Origin: Flavobacterium algicola
GTDB lineage: Bacteria; Bacteroidota; Bacteroidia; Flavobacteriales; Flavobacteriaceae
DNA length: 64,000 nt
Direction of reading: 5' to 3'
Assembly (NCBI RefSeq): GCF_022399565.1
Contig: NZ_JAJTUT010000001.1
Location: 248,001 to 312,000 of the forward strand
Both the position numbers and the translations under genes were made by a program. Numbering within the stretch: the first letter of the stretch is position 1; every line of letters starts with the position of its first letter. Shown here piece after piece: positions 19,661-30,749 of this stretch. The notes beneath the pieces were generated by a model. The model was not told the origin of the DNA. It did no database searches and worked only from the letters and a program-made list of their open reading frames with translations.

Positions 19661-20848
19661 TTACGAGATTACTCCCGAACCTAACAATTCTTCACCATCA
19701 TGCCATGCTACAAATTGCCCTTCAGTAATTGCAGATTGAGGTTCTTCAAAAGAAATATACATTCCGTTCTCTAGTTGATTAAGTGTCGCTTTTTGCAAAG
19801 GTTGTCTGTATCGAATGCGTGCCATTACCTCTCGAGTCTCTCCAATTTTTAACGCTAAATCTTTACGTATCCAATGCACTTCATTTTGCTCCACAAACAA
19901 TGCCGATCTAAACAATCCTGGGTGTTGTGCTCCCATTCCCGTATAAATAGTATTGGTCTCCACATCGGTTGCAATAACAAACAAGGCTTCTTTGGTACCA
20001 CCTACGTTCAATCCTTTGCGTTGTCCCACAGTAAAATAGTGAGCACCTTGATGTTTCCCGACAACTTTCCCCATTGCTGGATTGTAAACTAATTTATTTG
20101 AAGAAGCAATCAATGCAGCAGCATCAGTTAAACTGTGATCTTTTTCAATTGAATATATAGGATCTGCAGCATCAATTTGAATAATCAAACCTTCTTTGGG
20201 TTGCAATTTTTGCTGTAAAAACTCAGGTAGACGTACTTTTCCAATAAAACAAAGACCTTGTGAATCTTTCTTCTCTGCAGTTACCAATTCCATTTCAGAT
20301 GCTATTGCTCTTACTTCTGGCTTTGTTAATTCACCAATCGGAAATAAAGATTTTGAAAGTTGCTCTTGTGACAGCTGACAAAGAAAATACGATTGATCCT
20401 TGTTATTATCTGCACCTGCCTGCAATTGATAAATAGTTTGACCGTCCTTTTCAAATTCAGATTTACGGCAGTAATGTCCTGTAGCCACATAGTCAGCCCC
20501 TAGACTTAATGCAATCTTCATAAAAACATCAAACTTTATTTCGCGATTACAAAGCACATCTGGATTTGGAGTACGTCCTTTTTCATATTCGTTGAACATA
20601 TAATCAACGATCTTCTCTTTGTACTGTTCACTTAAATCAACTGTTTGAAAAGGTATCCCTAATTTCTCGGCTACTAACAATGCATCATTACTATCCTCTA
20701 ACCATGGACAATCATTGGAAATAGTTACAGAGTCATCGTGCCAGTTTTTCATAAACAGACCAATAACTTCATAACCTTGCTGTTGCAAAAGGTATGCTGC
20801 AACACTTGAATCTACTCCTCCTGAAAGACCTACTACGACACTTTTCAT
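19661..20848 (-). CDS. mnmA: tRNA-uridine 2-sulfurtransferase
   Basis: This ATP-dependent enzyme makes 2-thiouridine at wobble position 34 of Lys, Glu and Gln tRNAs. The PP-loop SGGVDSS is at 9-15; the catalytic Cys pair is Cys100 ([10 protein letters not shown]) and Cys200 (SQGLCFIG), the spacing known for Mnm[10 protein letters not shown] and FTVGQRKGL are also family blocks. I chose the ATG at 20848 because family members begin with the [15 protein letters not shown] block; an in-frame ATG at 20860 adds four residues. mnmD, which acts on the same base, lies elsewhere in this window. Confidence 0.96.
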   Translation of the reverse strand: MKSVVVGLSGGVDSSVAAYLLQQQGYEVIGLFMKNWHDDSVTISNDCPWLEDSNDALLVAEKLGIPFQTVDLSEQYKEKIVDYMFNEYEKGRTPNPDVLCNREIKFDVFMKIALSLGADYVATGHYCRKSEFEKDGQTIYQLQAGADNNKDQSYFLCQLSQEQLSKSLFPIGELTKPEVRAIASEMELVTAEKKDSQGLCFIGKVRLPEFLQQKLQPKEGLIIQIDAADPIYSIEKDHSLTDAAALIASSNKLVYNPAMGKVVGKHQGAHYFTVGQRKGLNVGGTKEALFVIATDVETNTIYTGMGAQHPGLFRSALFVEQNEVHWIRKDLALKIGETREVMARIRYRQPLQKATLNQLENGMYISFEEPQSAITEGQFVAWHDGEELLGSGVIS

Positions 20849-20874
20849 TATTTCCTGCATTTTTTATGAGGGTG

Positions 20875-20882
20875 CAAAGATA
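20875..20882 (-). promoter_or_regulatory. -7 element upstream of mnmA
   Basis: Minus-strand TATCTTTG is a strong match to TAnnTTTG, 26 bases before the chosen ATG. Confidence 0.6.
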
Positions 20883-21182
20883 CGACGTTTTTAATGTTTA
20901 TCTTCCTTAACTAGTGTTAATTCAACAGATGGAGGTATGATTTGATTACGTATTAAGTGCTACAATATAACATTAAGGAAATAGTCAGGATACAATTAAT
21001 ATAAAAATGTACGCAACCAATCTGGTATGATTGTATCTATAATTTAATAACATGTTTATCGAACTAAAAGGAACGTCAGAACTAAGCTTTGATGCATTAC
21101 AAAATAAGCCTTACCAAAATAAGTAAATTATAGATATGCGAAAATAAAGAGTGCATTAAACAAATTAAATCAATACACAACT
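20883..21182. other. Intergenic region between mnmA and a lipoprotein gene
   Basis: This AT-rich stretch holds a perfect 12-bp inverted repeat, ATCTATAATTTA (21035-21046) and TAAATTATAGAT (21124-21135). The repeat arms flank a 24-codon reading frame (21051-21125, MFIELKGTSELSF to PYQNK). I see no recognisable promoter for the downstream gene and no RNA gene. Confidence 0.4.
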
Positions 21183-21707
21183 ATGAAAAAAGCATTACTT
21201 ATTATCGCATTGGCAGGAATTTTATTTTCATGCGTAAGCACAGAAGACACTATCTTAAGCACTACTGGAGTGTCGCTGCAGCAAAGTTCAGAAAACTGGA
21301 ATGATTTAAAAAAAATAAAAGGCAATTCATACAACTACGACACAGCTACAACTTCATGGACGGGGACTAATTCTGTAACACAAATTATAGTTGTGAACGA
21401 TAAAGTAACAGCTAGAAATTATGAAACATTCACTATGAATAGTCAAAACATTAAAATTATTACTAACAGTTATTTCGAAGATAAAAATAATTTAGGCAGC
21501 AATATAGAAGGTACAAAACCAGTAACAATCGAAGAAGTTTACAGCGATTGTTCTCAAAATTATTTATCTGCAAAAACAAAAGATAACATGGTAATATTTA
21601 AAACCGATTCAAACGGAATCATAAATACTTGTGGATATACTATAAAAAATTGTCAAGATGATTGTTTTGTAGGTATAAAAATCACTTCTATATTATGGAA
21701 TAATTAA
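21183..21707 (+). CDS. Hypothetical lipoprotein
   Basis: The N terminus MKKALLIIALAGILFSC is a lipoprotein signal with Cys17 at the lipidation site, followed by a short Ser/Thr/Asp linker and a 150-residue domain of mixed strands (VTQIIVVNDKVTARNY, NMVIFKTDS). Four Cys residues in the C-terminal half (SDCSQ, TCGY, NCQDDC) could form disulphides. No known family is apparent. It is expected at the periplasmic face of the inner or outer membrane. It is transcribed alone. Confidence 0.7.
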   Translation: MKKALLIIALAGILFSCVSTEDTILSTTGVSLQQSSENWNDLKKIKGNSYNYDTATTSWTGTNSVTQIIVVNDKVTARNYETFTMNSQNIKIITNSYFEDKNNLGSNIEGTKPVTIEEVYSDCSQNYLSAKTKDNMVIFKTDSNGIINTCGYTIKNCQDDCFVGIKITSILWNN

Positions 21708-21736
21708 CAACGTAATTAAAACTGAAAAAAAACTTA

Positions 21737-22429
21737 TTATTTACTGCTATTCATTTTAGAACTTTGAGGTAAATTCATGTTGACTTCTTTACTCAATTTC
21801 CCATCGTTATAAAACTGCCAAATACCTACTTTTTTTCCATTGACATATTTCCCTTGGGATACAATTTTTCCATCAGCTTCTTTATAAGTTGCTTTACCGT
21901 TATATTGACCGGCAGTATAAAAAACCTCTTCTAGAACAACATCATTCTCAGAGTATTTTTTGTAGACACCTTCCTTAATTCCGTTTTTATAGTTGGTTTC
22001 TTCAGCAATCTTGCCGCTCAAATAAAAAACAGAACGAACACCCTCTAATTTTCCGTTTTTGTAATTTTCGGTAGTCATTACAATAGGAGATGCTTGGTGA
22101 TAGTACTTCCATAATCCTTCAAACTGTTTATTTAATACCTTACCTTCACTCACCTTATTTTTTACTTGATCATAAAATATAGTATAAGCACTACCATCAA
22201 CACTTGAAAATTCTCGGGTAGCAATCACTGATCCTACCTTGGTATCATCAAAAAACTTAAAAGTCCCAGTTTCTTTTCCATGTGAAAAGGTTCCTTCATA
22301 CTTAGGTCTCTTCGAATCTTCATAGACTCCTTTCCATGTTCCGTCTTTTTTACCATTGGAATCTATTTTATTAAAACTTTGACCCAAAATAGAAGCGCTT
22401 AACATCAACATTATAATAATATATTTCAT
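21737..22429 (-). CDS. YwqK/MORN-repeat protein, secreted
   Basis: After a signal peptide (about residues 1-17, MKYIIIMLMLSASILGQ) the protein has at least seven repeats of the GxYKNGKxxG type, for example GTWKGVYEDSKRPKYEGTF, GLWKYYHQ, NYKNGKLEGVRSVFYLSG and YVNGKKVGIWQFYNDGKL. These are MORN-like beta-hairpins of the family often annotated as YwqK-type antitoxin. The signal peptide and lack of an adjacent toxin argue against an antitoxin role here; a structural or binding function in the periplasm is more likely. Confidence 0.82.
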   Translation of the reverse strand: MKYIIIMLMLSASILGQSFNKIDSNGKKDGTWKGVYEDSKRPKYEGTFSHGKETGTFKFFDDTKVGSVIATREFSSVDGSAYTIFYDQVKNKVSEGKVLNKQFEGLWKYYHQASPIVMTTENYKNGKLEGVRSVFYLSGKIAEETNYKNGIKEGVYKKYSENDVVLEEVFYTAGQYNGKATYKEADGKIVSQGKYVNGKKVGIWQFYNDGKLSKEVNMNLPQSSKMNSSK

Positions 22430-22474
22430 ACCACTGTTTTTTAAATTCTAGTTTTAAAATAATATTTAGTTGTG

Positions 22475-22482
22475 CAAAAGTA
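22475..22482 (-). promoter_or_regulatory. -7 element for the MORN-repeat gene
   Basis: Minus-strand TACTTTTG lies 45 bases before the start codon. Confidence 0.45.
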
Positions 22483-22628
22483 AACTGAATTTCTTTGGAA
22501 CCATAACGAGACTACTAATTATTTATTTTAACTATTGTCTGAAAATATACTTAAATCATTTAAATAGATTATACATATATTGGCAGCGGTTTTCTAAAAT
22601 AAATTCCTGAATTCACATAATGTTAATC

Positions 22629-22670
22629 CAAAAAAAAAGAGGAGAAAATTCATTGAATTTTCTCCTCTTT
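22629..22670 (-). terminator. Terminator of the pyrG-yidC unit
   Basis: A 17-bp stem (22636-22652 with 22654-22670) reads into a run of T residues on the minus strand, 17 bases after the yidC stop. Confidence 0.9.
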
Positions 22671-22687
22671 ACTATTTTAATTAAGTT

Positions 22688-24583
22688 TTATTTCTTTTTC
22701 TGTTCCGCTTTCATAGCTTCTTGTTGTGCCATCACATCTTGTAATTTTTGCTGGAACTTACTTGGCTTTTTAGGCTCTTTTTTCTTGTTTTCTTGAATCT
22801 GAGCGTGAATTTTATCTTCATCTACAATGTAGTTCTTGATTACCAATAACAATCCGATAGAGATTAAATTAGAAATGAAGTAATATAAACTCAGTCCTGA
22901 TGCATAACTATTGAAGAAAAATAACATCATCAAAGGAGATACATAAATCATGATTTTCATCATTTTTGCCATATCTGGCATACCTTCTTGTTGCGGTTGT
23001 GCCATCTGCTGGTCTCCAGTTGTCAATTTCATATAAAAGAAAATAGCAATAGAAGCTAAAATCGGAAACAAACTAATATGATTCCCATATGCTGGTATGC
23101 GGAAAGGCAACTCATAGATTGAATCGAATGATGATAAATCATTTGCCCAAAGAAAAGGTTTTTGTCTCAACCCTATCGCCGAGGGAAAAAACTGAAACAA
23201 GGCATAAAATACTGGCATCTGTAACAAACCAGGAATACAACCAGCCATTGGGTTTACCCCAGCTTTGTTGTATAATTTCATGGTTTCTTGTTGCTTTTTC
23301 ATTGGGTCTTTCTTAAATTTCTCACCCAATTCAGCAATCTCTGGTTTTAATACTTTCATTTTTGCTTGCGACAAAAATGATTTATAAGTCACCGGAGACA
23401 TCAATAATTTAATCAAAATGGTAAACAAAATAATTGCCCATCCATGTTCCATAAAAGCACTTAAGAATCCGTATAATGGAATAAATGCATGACGGTTAAT
23501 CCAACCGAAAATCCCCCATCCTAATGGTACGATCGCTTCTAAGTTTTTATCATACTGCTTTAAAAGTGTATAATCCGTTGGTCCAAAATACCAATTCATT
23601 TTTTGATCAATCTCACCATTTTTAAAAGCCAAAGGCACAGTAGCCTTAAACTGCTTCGTAAAAGTAGTATCTACCTCTTGATCATCTACTAAATTATTAG
23701 AATACAACTCTGCAGTTTCAAAAGGCTCATTACTCAATAATATAGAAGAGAAAAAATGCTGTTTGAAAGCGATATATGAAACCTTTTCTGGGTTATCTGT
23801 TTTATCATTTCCTTGTCCTAAATAATCTGTTTTACCATCTTCGTATTCAAAATACATTTCGGCATAACGATTTTCATAAGTAATACTTTTTTCATTAGCA
23901 TAGGTTTTCAAGTCCCATTCTAAGTTCAACGGTTTATTGGTAATTAAAGCATTATTCAAACCTTGAGATTGAATTTCAAAATCCAACATATAATTATTTG
24001 CTTTCAATACATATTTATATTCCAAATACGCATTGTCTGCTGATTTTAAACGCATAGAAAGAATTTGATCCTCTCCATTTTTTGTTAATGTTGGTTCAAA
24101 GAATAAATCTTTAGTATTTAAAGTATGATTGTCCTTAGTAAACAATTGAATATTTAAATTCGAATTGTTATCCTTTATCAATTCTACTAGTTGACCTGAA
24201 TCTTTTTTAAATCTCGTGAAATTTTTCAAAGATGCTTCAACTATATAACCCCCTTTATTAGCAATTTTTAAAGTTACCAAACTATTTTCGATAGTAGTAT
24301 AAGCGGCTTTCGCAGAAGGTAAAGTTGCAGAATACGCAAAACTACCTAGTGACTTTTGTAATTTAGCTAATTGCAATGTATCCCCAGGAACTGAAGCTGC
24401 AAGTGAAATTGTTTTTGCAACTTCTTTTGCTTTACTAGCTTCTTTCGTTACCAATTCTTTCTGAGCTTTTTCTGCTTCTATTTTGGCTTCATCTGGCTTA
24501 TTTTGGTACATTATCCAAATTAAAATTCCAAATATCAGTACAAAACCGATTAACGAATTGGGGTCAAATTTTTTTTCTTCCAT
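22688..24583 (-). CDS. yidC: Membrane protein insertase
   Basis: YidC inserts and folds inner-membrane proteins alone or with SecYEG. The 631-residue Bacteroidota form shows an N-terminal transmembrane helix (about 11-27), a large periplasmic beta domain up to about residue 355, then five hydrophobic segments including the conserved block KKQQETMKLYNKAGVNPMAG and CIPGLLQMPVFYALFQFFPS, and a basic C-terminal tail (KKKEPKKPSKFQQKL) that contacts ribosomes. It follows pyrG on the same strand, a gene order common in flavobacteria, with a hairpin in the 69-base gap. Confidence 0.96.
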   Translation of the reverse strand: MEEKKFDPNSLIGFVLIFGILIWIMYQNKPDEAKIEAEKAQKELVTKEASKAKEVAKTISLAASVPGDTLQLAKLQKSLGSFAYSATLPSAKAAYTTIENSLVTLKIANKGGYIVEASLKNFTRFKKDSGQLVELIKDNNSNLNIQLFTKDNHTLNTKDLFFEPTLTKNGEDQILSMRLKSADNAYLEYKYVLKANNYMLDFEIQSQGLNNALITNKPLNLEWDLKTYANEKSITYENRYAEMYFEYEDGKTDYLGQGNDKTDNPEKVSYIAFKQHFFSSILLSNEPFETAELYSNNLVDDQEVDTTFTKQFKATVPLAFKNGEIDQKMNWYFGPTDYTLLKQYDKNLEAIVPLGWGIFGWINRHAFIPLYGFLSAFMEHGWAIILFTILIKLLMSPVTYKSFLSQAKMKVLKPEIAELGEKFKKDPMKKQQETMKLYNKAGVNPMAGCIPGLLQMPVFYALFQFFPSAIGLRQKPFLWANDLSSFDSIYELPFRIPAYGNHISLFPILASIAIFFYMKLTTGDQQMAQPQQEGMPDMAKMMKIMIYVSPLMMLFFFNSYASGLSLYYFISNLISIGLLLVIKNYIVDEDKIHAQIQENKKKEPKKPSKFQQKLQDVMAQQEAMKAEQKKK

Positions 24584-24615
24584 TATGATTTATAAAAAAT
24601 GTTTAAAATATAAAA

Positions 24616-24643
24616 ATTCCGCTTCTAGAGGTAGAAGCGGAAA
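24616..24643 (-). terminator. Hairpin between pyrG and yidC (attenuator or weak terminator)
   Basis: TTCCGCTTCT and AGAAGCGGAA form a 10-bp stem with a 4-base loop followed on the minus strand by ATTTTTATATTTT. It could reduce read-through from pyrG into yidC or protect a processed end. Confidence 0.6.
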
Positions 24644-24652
24644 TATTAGTAA

Positions 24653-26338
<1,686 letters not shown>

Positions 26339-26418
26339 TTAGAAAAGAGATAATTCGGAAAATCACCAATTATAGAGCAGATCTAATTAAGTATAAAAAC
26401 CCTTATTTATTTAACTAA

Positions 26419-26652
26419 TTACCTTGGTTTTGGATATCTTTTTTTAATATTTCGTATCAATTCCTCCAAGCCATTTAGTTTTAATTCGTAAATCAATTCG
26501 AGCTGCTGCCCTAATTCACCTTTCGGAAAACCTTTGTTGTGATACCAGACCACATAATACTCGGGTAAATCAATCAAAAAGCGACCTTCGTATTTACCAA
26601 ACGGCATTTTGGTATGCGCCAGTTTAATGAGCTGTTCTTGATTTTTATCCAT
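26419..26652 (-). CDS. DUF3820 family protein
   Basis: The 77-residue sequence contains TKMPFGKYEGRFLIDLPEYYVVWYHNKGFPKGELG, the signature of DUF3820, small cytoplasmic proteins of unknown function, some of which are related to exonuclease-associated domains. The length covers the whole domain. It ends in a basic tail (IKKRYPKPR). It sits alone on the minus strand, with 200 bases before it. Confidence 0.87.
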   Translation of the reverse strand: MDKNQEQLIKLAHTKMPFGKYEGRFLIDLPEYYVVWYHNKGFPKGELGQQLELIYELKLNGLEELIRNIKKRYPKPR

Positions 26653-26853
26653 TTATGATTTTTGACTGCGCAACGGTGCGCAAGAGGAGGATGAGAAATT
26701 ACACTTAAAATAACATCCCTAGATTAAGACCAAAACTTTTAATTAAGCATTCCAAAATCTAAATTTAGATTCATCAATTGTACTGAAACTAAAATTCAAA
26801 TTCTATAAAGCGGCAATTAATAAACTTAATTATAAACGGACTAAGACGAAAAT

Positions 26854-27219
26854 TTATTCTTCGTCTTCGTAAAATTCATCATATCGCGCTGGAATTTGAG
26901 GATCAAAAAGTGGACATTTGAACTCTTCCATCACGTTCACTAGGGAGTCCATTGTTTTTCCTTGGGTACCGTAGCAGTCAATGGAAACACTTTCGGGAGT
27001 GGTTTTAACTTGAAAAGCACCTTTCCCTTTTGGGTTTTGCCAACTATTGTCATCTACTTTTTCCCAATCAGAAAAAACAGAAGCGATGCGATTAAGAATT
27101 ACTTGTATAGGTAGCACTTCTAATCCTTCGACAGCCTGATCTTCAATCAAGGCTTCATACACTAGTTGATGATTAAGATACACTTCTTCTTGATATTGCC
27201 AAAAAACGAGTTCGTACAT
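26854..27219 (-). CDS. Conserved hypothetical protein (121 aa)
   Basis: This acidic cytoplasmic protein has no signal peptide. It starts MYELVFWQYQEEVYLNHQLVYEAL and ends in an acidic tail (YDEFYEDEE). The middle (QVILNRIASVFSDW, then QVKTTPESVSIDCYG) suggests an alpha/beta fold. I recall similar short proteins in Bacteroidota and other phyla but no function. It is followed by a 174-base gap before the purM-like gene on the same strand. Confidence 0.72.
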   Translation of the reverse strand: MYELVFWQYQEEVYLNHQLVYEALIEDQAVEGLEVLPIQVILNRIASVFSDWEKVDDNSWQNPKGKGAFQVKTTPESVSIDCYGTQGKTMDSLVNVMEEFKCPLFDPQIPARYDEFYEDEE

Positions 27220-27393
27220 GCTTTTTTATTTTAGTTTTTAATTGCAATTCTCCCTTAATAAAGAAGCATTACTTCAATTCATCAACTGAACCTTGGACCA
27301 GATACTATTGAAAACCCTGCTAATACCAAGGTTTATAAGTAGTAAACTATCATCTCACAAAGCGTCAGAATCAGGAAACAACTCTTAGATCAA

Positions 27394-28572
27394 TTAATAC
27401 TCGAAAGTACCGTATTCACTAGTTATTGTTAATTTCTTTTCGTCTGCTGCTTCTACTCTACCTACAATTTGAGCCTCCACATTGAATGATTTTGAAATGG
27501 CAACAATATCTTGTGCAACATCCTCAGGAACGTAAAGTTCCATACGGTGACCGCAGTTGAATACTTGGTACATTTCTTTCCAATCTGTTTTGGATTGCTC
27601 TTGAATTAATTGAAACAAAGGAGGCACTGGAAACAAATTATCCTTGATAATGTGAAGATTGTTTACAAAATGCAAAATTTTGGTTTGTGCTCCACCGCTA
27701 CAGTGCACCATTCCGTGAATATCAGTAGCATTGTATTTGTCTAAAATCGTTTTGATGATTGGCGCGTAGGTACGTGTTGGCGAAAGCACCAACTGTCCTG
27801 CATCGATAGGTGAATTTTCTACCGCATCAGTTAATTTCACTTGTCCTGAGTAAATCAAATCACTAGGCACAGCAGCATCAAAACTTTCTGGGTATTTGGT
27901 TGCTAAATATTTTTCGAAAACATCGTGACGAGCAGAGGTTAAACCATTACTCCCCATTCCGCCATTATATCCTTTTTCATAAGACGCTTGACCAAAAGAA
28001 GCCAAACCAACAATAACATCACCTGCTTTTATGTTAGCATTATCGATCACTTTGTTACGTGGCATGCGCGCCGTAACGGTAGAATCGACAATGATAGTGC
28101 GTACAATATCACCCACATCGGCAGTTTCTCCACCAGTTGAATGTATGGTTACTCCAAAAGTAGCCAATTCTTTGATTAATTCTTCGGTACCATTAATGAT
28201 AGCCGAAATAACGTCAGCTGGAATCAAATTTTTATTTCGACCAATAGTTGACGAAAGCAAAATATTATCGGTTGCACCAACACATAATAAATCGTCAATA
28301 TTCATAATCAATGCATCTTGCGCAATCCCTTTCCATACCGATAAATCACCTGTTTCTTTCCAGTACATATAAGCCAAAGACGATTTTGTTCCAGCTCCAT
28401 CTGCGTGCATGATCAAACAATATGCTTCATCCTGAGTCAAATAATCAGGTACTATTTTACAAAATGCTTGAGGAAATAATCCTTTGTCAATATTTTTTAT
28501 AGCGTTATGCACATCTTCTTTGGATGCCGAAACCCCGCGAAGGGCATATCTTTTTGAAGTATCTGAACTCAT
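27394..28572 (-). CDS. AIR synthase-type protein (PurM family)
   Basis: The 392-residue protein belongs to the PurM/PurL superfamily: it starts MSSDTSKRYALRGVSASKEDVHNAI and contains HADGAGTKSSLAYMYW, ALIMNIDDLLCVGAT and HSTGGETADVGDIVRT, the nucleotide-binding blocks of phosphoribosylformylglycinamidine cyclo-ligase (AIR synthetase, purine synthesis). It is divergent from classic PurM, so it may be annotated only as AIR synthase-related. I placed the start at 28572 because a longer in-frame extension to 28710 lies upstream of the -7 element and is not conserved-looking. Confidence 0.85.
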   Translation of the reverse strand: MSSDTSKRYALRGVSASKEDVHNAIKNIDKGLFPQAFCKIVPDYLTQDEAYCLIMHADGAGTKSSLAYMYWKETGDLSVWKGIAQDALIMNIDDLLCVGATDNILLSSTIGRNKNLIPADVISAIINGTEELIKELATFGVTIHSTGGETADVGDIVRTIIVDSTVTARMPRNKVIDNANIKAGDVIVGLASFGQASYEKGYNGGMGSNGLTSARHDVFEKYLATKYPESFDAAVPSDLIYSGQVKLTDAVENSPIDAGQLVLSPTRTYAPIIKTILDKYNATDIHGMVHCSGGAQTKILHFVNNLHIIKDNLFPVPPLFQLIQEQSKTDWKEMYQVFNCGHRMELYVPEDVAQDIVAISKSFNVEAQIVGRVEAADEKKLTITSEYGTFEY

Positions 28573-28607
28573 GAATTGTGATTGTATAAGTGGTTTTGAC
28601 CAACTAG

Positions 28608-28625
28608 TTTGCGTGCGCAAAGATA
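28608..28625 (-). promoter_or_regulatory. -7 element and overlapping palindrome before the purM-like gene
   Basis: Minus-strand TATCTTTG (28618-28625) is a strong -7 match. It overlaps the palindrome TTTGCG-TG-CGCAAA (28608-28621), which would cover the transcription start and could be an operator. Confidence 0.5.
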
Positions 28626-28751
28626 AAAAAAATAATAGATTTTCGATTGTACTATTGGCAAGGTTACTATCCAAGAAGCTAGATTTTTTGATTATAAGAA
28701 ATATTAACAAAGTTTTTGTTTAACCTTTTCTATTAATGATTAAACATTTTG

Positions 28752-28759
28752 TATCTTTA
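28752..28759 (+). promoter_or_regulatory. Candidate -7 element for the TetR operon
   Basis: TATCTTTA deviates from TAnnTTTG only at the last base and lies 26 bases before the TetR start codon. Confidence 0.4.
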
Positions 28760-28785
28760 CTCAACAATTAAAACAGCTAGTAATC

Positions 28786-29445
28786 ATGCCAACTAAAAAT
28801 ATTAAAACAGACAGAGAAACTATTATTTCAGCATATATGGAATATACGTTGGAAAATAGTAAAAAACCAGAATCCGTTTACCTATTCACTAAATCGGCAT
28901 CCATTACTGAAGCTGATTTCTACAAAGAATTCGGTACACTGCAAGCAGTAGACAAAGAAATTTTTACTTTATTTTTTTTAAAGACTATTAATTTAATCAA
29001 TAAAGACCCTGCTTTTGTAGCTTACGAGACTAAAAATAAATTACTAAGTTTTTATTTTACATTTTTCGAAATGCTAACAATGAATCGTTCCTACGTTTTA
29101 TTGACTCTGAAAGAGCACAAAAACATGTTAAAGAATTTATCCCAATTAAGCCCACTGCGCAATGAGTTCAAGAATTTCATTGGCGAGATCATGGACGACA
29201 CTTACTTGTTAAAACAAGAAAAAGTTCAGGAGATTCAACTTAAAGGTCTAAAAGAAAGTGCATGGATTCAATTCTTACTAACGCTCAAGTTTTGGATGGA
29301 AGACGAATCTGCAGCTTTTGAGAAAACAGATATATACATTGAGAAATCAGTAAAATTAAGTTTTGAACTAATTAACATCGCACCACTTGACAGTTTAATT
29401 GATTTTGGTAAATTTCTTTTTAAAGAAAAAACACAAAGAAGGTAA
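28786..29445 (+). CDS. TetR-family transcriptional regulator
   Basis: The first 60 residues (TDRETIISAYMEYTLENSKKPESVYLFTKSASITEADFYKEFGTL) resemble the TetR helix-turn-helix, where KSASITEADFYKEFGTL occupies the recognition region; the remaining 150 residues form a helical ligand-binding domain. The 219-residue length fits. The stop codon overlaps the start of the ABC1 kinase gene by one base, and two further genes follow tightly, so it probably regulates its own operon. The inducer is unknown. Confidence 0.83.
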   Translation: MPTKNIKTDRETIISAYMEYTLENSKKPESVYLFTKSASITEADFYKEFGTLQAVDKEIFTLFFLKTINLINKDPAFVAYETKNKLLSFYFTFFEMLTMNRSYVLLTLKEHKNMLKNLSQLSPLRNEFKNFIGEIMDDTYLLKQEKVQEIQLKGLKESAWIQFLLTLKFWMEDESAAFEKTDIYIEKSVKLSFELINIAPLDSLIDFGKFLFKEKTQRR

Positions 29446-30749
29446 TGAAAACAATAGATAAAATTCCAACATCAAAAATTGAGCGCGCTACTAAATTGGT
29501 CCAAACTGGTGCCAAAGTGGGTGTCAATTATATCAAATACTATGGTGAAAAAATGATCAATTCTGATCTTACCAAAGACAAATTAAACGAGAGCAATGCT
29601 GCAGACATATACGATGGCCTTAAAAATCTAAAAGGTAGCGCGCTTAAAGTAGCACAAATGTTGAGTATGGATAAGAATTTCTTACCGCAAGCTTATGTGG
29701 AGAAATTTTCATTGTCGCAATTCTCTGTGCCTCCACTTTCAGCACCATTGGTTTTGAAAACATTCAAAAATAGTTTGGGAAAAAATCCTAATGAAATTTT
29801 TGACGAGTTTAACGCTAATTCTGTTAATGCAGCAAGTATAGGTCAAGTACATCAAGCAAAAAAGGATGGTAAGAAATTAGCGGTAAAAATTCAATACCCT
29901 GGTGTTGCTAATAGTATTTCATCTGATTTGGCCATGGTAAAGCCAGTTGCTATCAGAATGTTTAATTTGCAAGGAAACGATTCTGATAAATATTTTAAGG
30001 AAGTTGAAGACAAACTTATTGAAGAGACTGATTATAATTTGGAATTAAAGCAAAGTCAGGAAATTGAACTTGCCTGTAAGCACATACCCAATTTGGTAAT
30101 GCCTCAATATTATCCGGAGTATTCATCAGACAAAATATTGACTATGGACTGGATGGATGGCGTACATCTCTCTGAGTTTAAAAATAATGACCCAGTTATC
30201 GCCAATAAAATAGGTCAAGCACTATGGGATTTCTACATGTTTCAAATTCATAATTTAAGAAAAGTACACGCAGATCCACATCCCGGTAATTTTATGATTG
30301 ATTCTCAAAACCGATTGATAGCAATTGATTTTGGATGTATGAAAATCATCCCTGAATCATTCTACATTCCCTATTTTGAATTAGTAGACCCAAATGTGAT
30401 TAATGACCCAGTTGCTTTTGAAGAAAAATTATTATTGTTAGAAATTATAAAAAAGGATGATAATGAGAAAGAAAAAGCTTATTTCACAAAAATGTTTTAT
30501 GACTTGCTGACCTTATTTACTCAGCCATTTCAATCAGAAACATTCGACTTTTCTGATGCTATTTTCTTTGATCAAATCGCACAATTAGGAGAGCGCTTTG
30601 CCAAGGATACAGAGTTAAAGAAAATGAATGGTAGTAGAGGATCAAAACATTTTATTTATATGAACAGAACCTTCTTTGGTCTCTACAATTTACTTTTTGA
30701 CCTAAAGTCGACAATTATTGTCAATCAATATAATAATTTGAAACCATGA
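29445..30749 (+). CDS. ABC1/AarF/UbiB-type atypical kinase
   Basis: This protein-kinase-like ATPase belongs to the family of UbiB and Coq8, which supports quinone or isoprenoid lipid metabolism. Visible signatures are the KGSALKVAQMLS block, the Ala-rich nucleotide loop NAASIGQVHQA, the lysine in LAVKIQYPGV, the ETDYNLELKQ helix, the HADPHPGNF catalytic loop and AIDFGCMK (DFG). The 434 residues form one complete domain without a clear C-terminal membrane helix. Its neighbours overlap it by 1 base upstream and 4 bases downstream. The organism would use menaquinone, so a role in quinone handling is possible but not proven. Confidence 0.9.
   Translation: MKTIDKIPTSKIERATKLVQTGAKVGVNYIKYYGEKMINSDLTKDKLNESNAADIYDGLKNLKGSALKVAQMLSMDKNFLPQAYVEKFSLSQFSVPPLSAPLVLKTFKNSLGKNPNEIFDEFNANSVNAASIGQVHQAKKDGKKLAVKIQYPGVANSISSDLAMVKPVAIRMFNLQGNDSDKYFKEVEDKLIEETDYNLELKQSQEIELACKHIPNLVMPQYYPEYSSDKILTMDWMDGVHLSEFKNNDPVIANKIGQALWDFYMFQIHNLRKVHADPHPGNFMIDSQNRLIAIDFGCMKIIPESFYIPYFELVDPNVINDPVAFEEKLLLLEIIKKDDNEKEKAYFTKMFYDLLTLFTQPFQSETFDFSDAIFFDQIAQLGERFAKDTELKKMNGSRGSKHFIYMNRTFFGLYNLLFDLKSTIIVNQYNNLKP

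Noticed and set aside
21737..22429. Toxin-antitoxin reading of the YwqK/MORN proteins (also 40199-41119)
   Set aside because: Both have signal peptides and no toxin gene beside them.
28573..28710. N-terminal extension of the purM-like gene
   Set aside because: It lies across the -7 element and has low-complexity sequence unlike the family.
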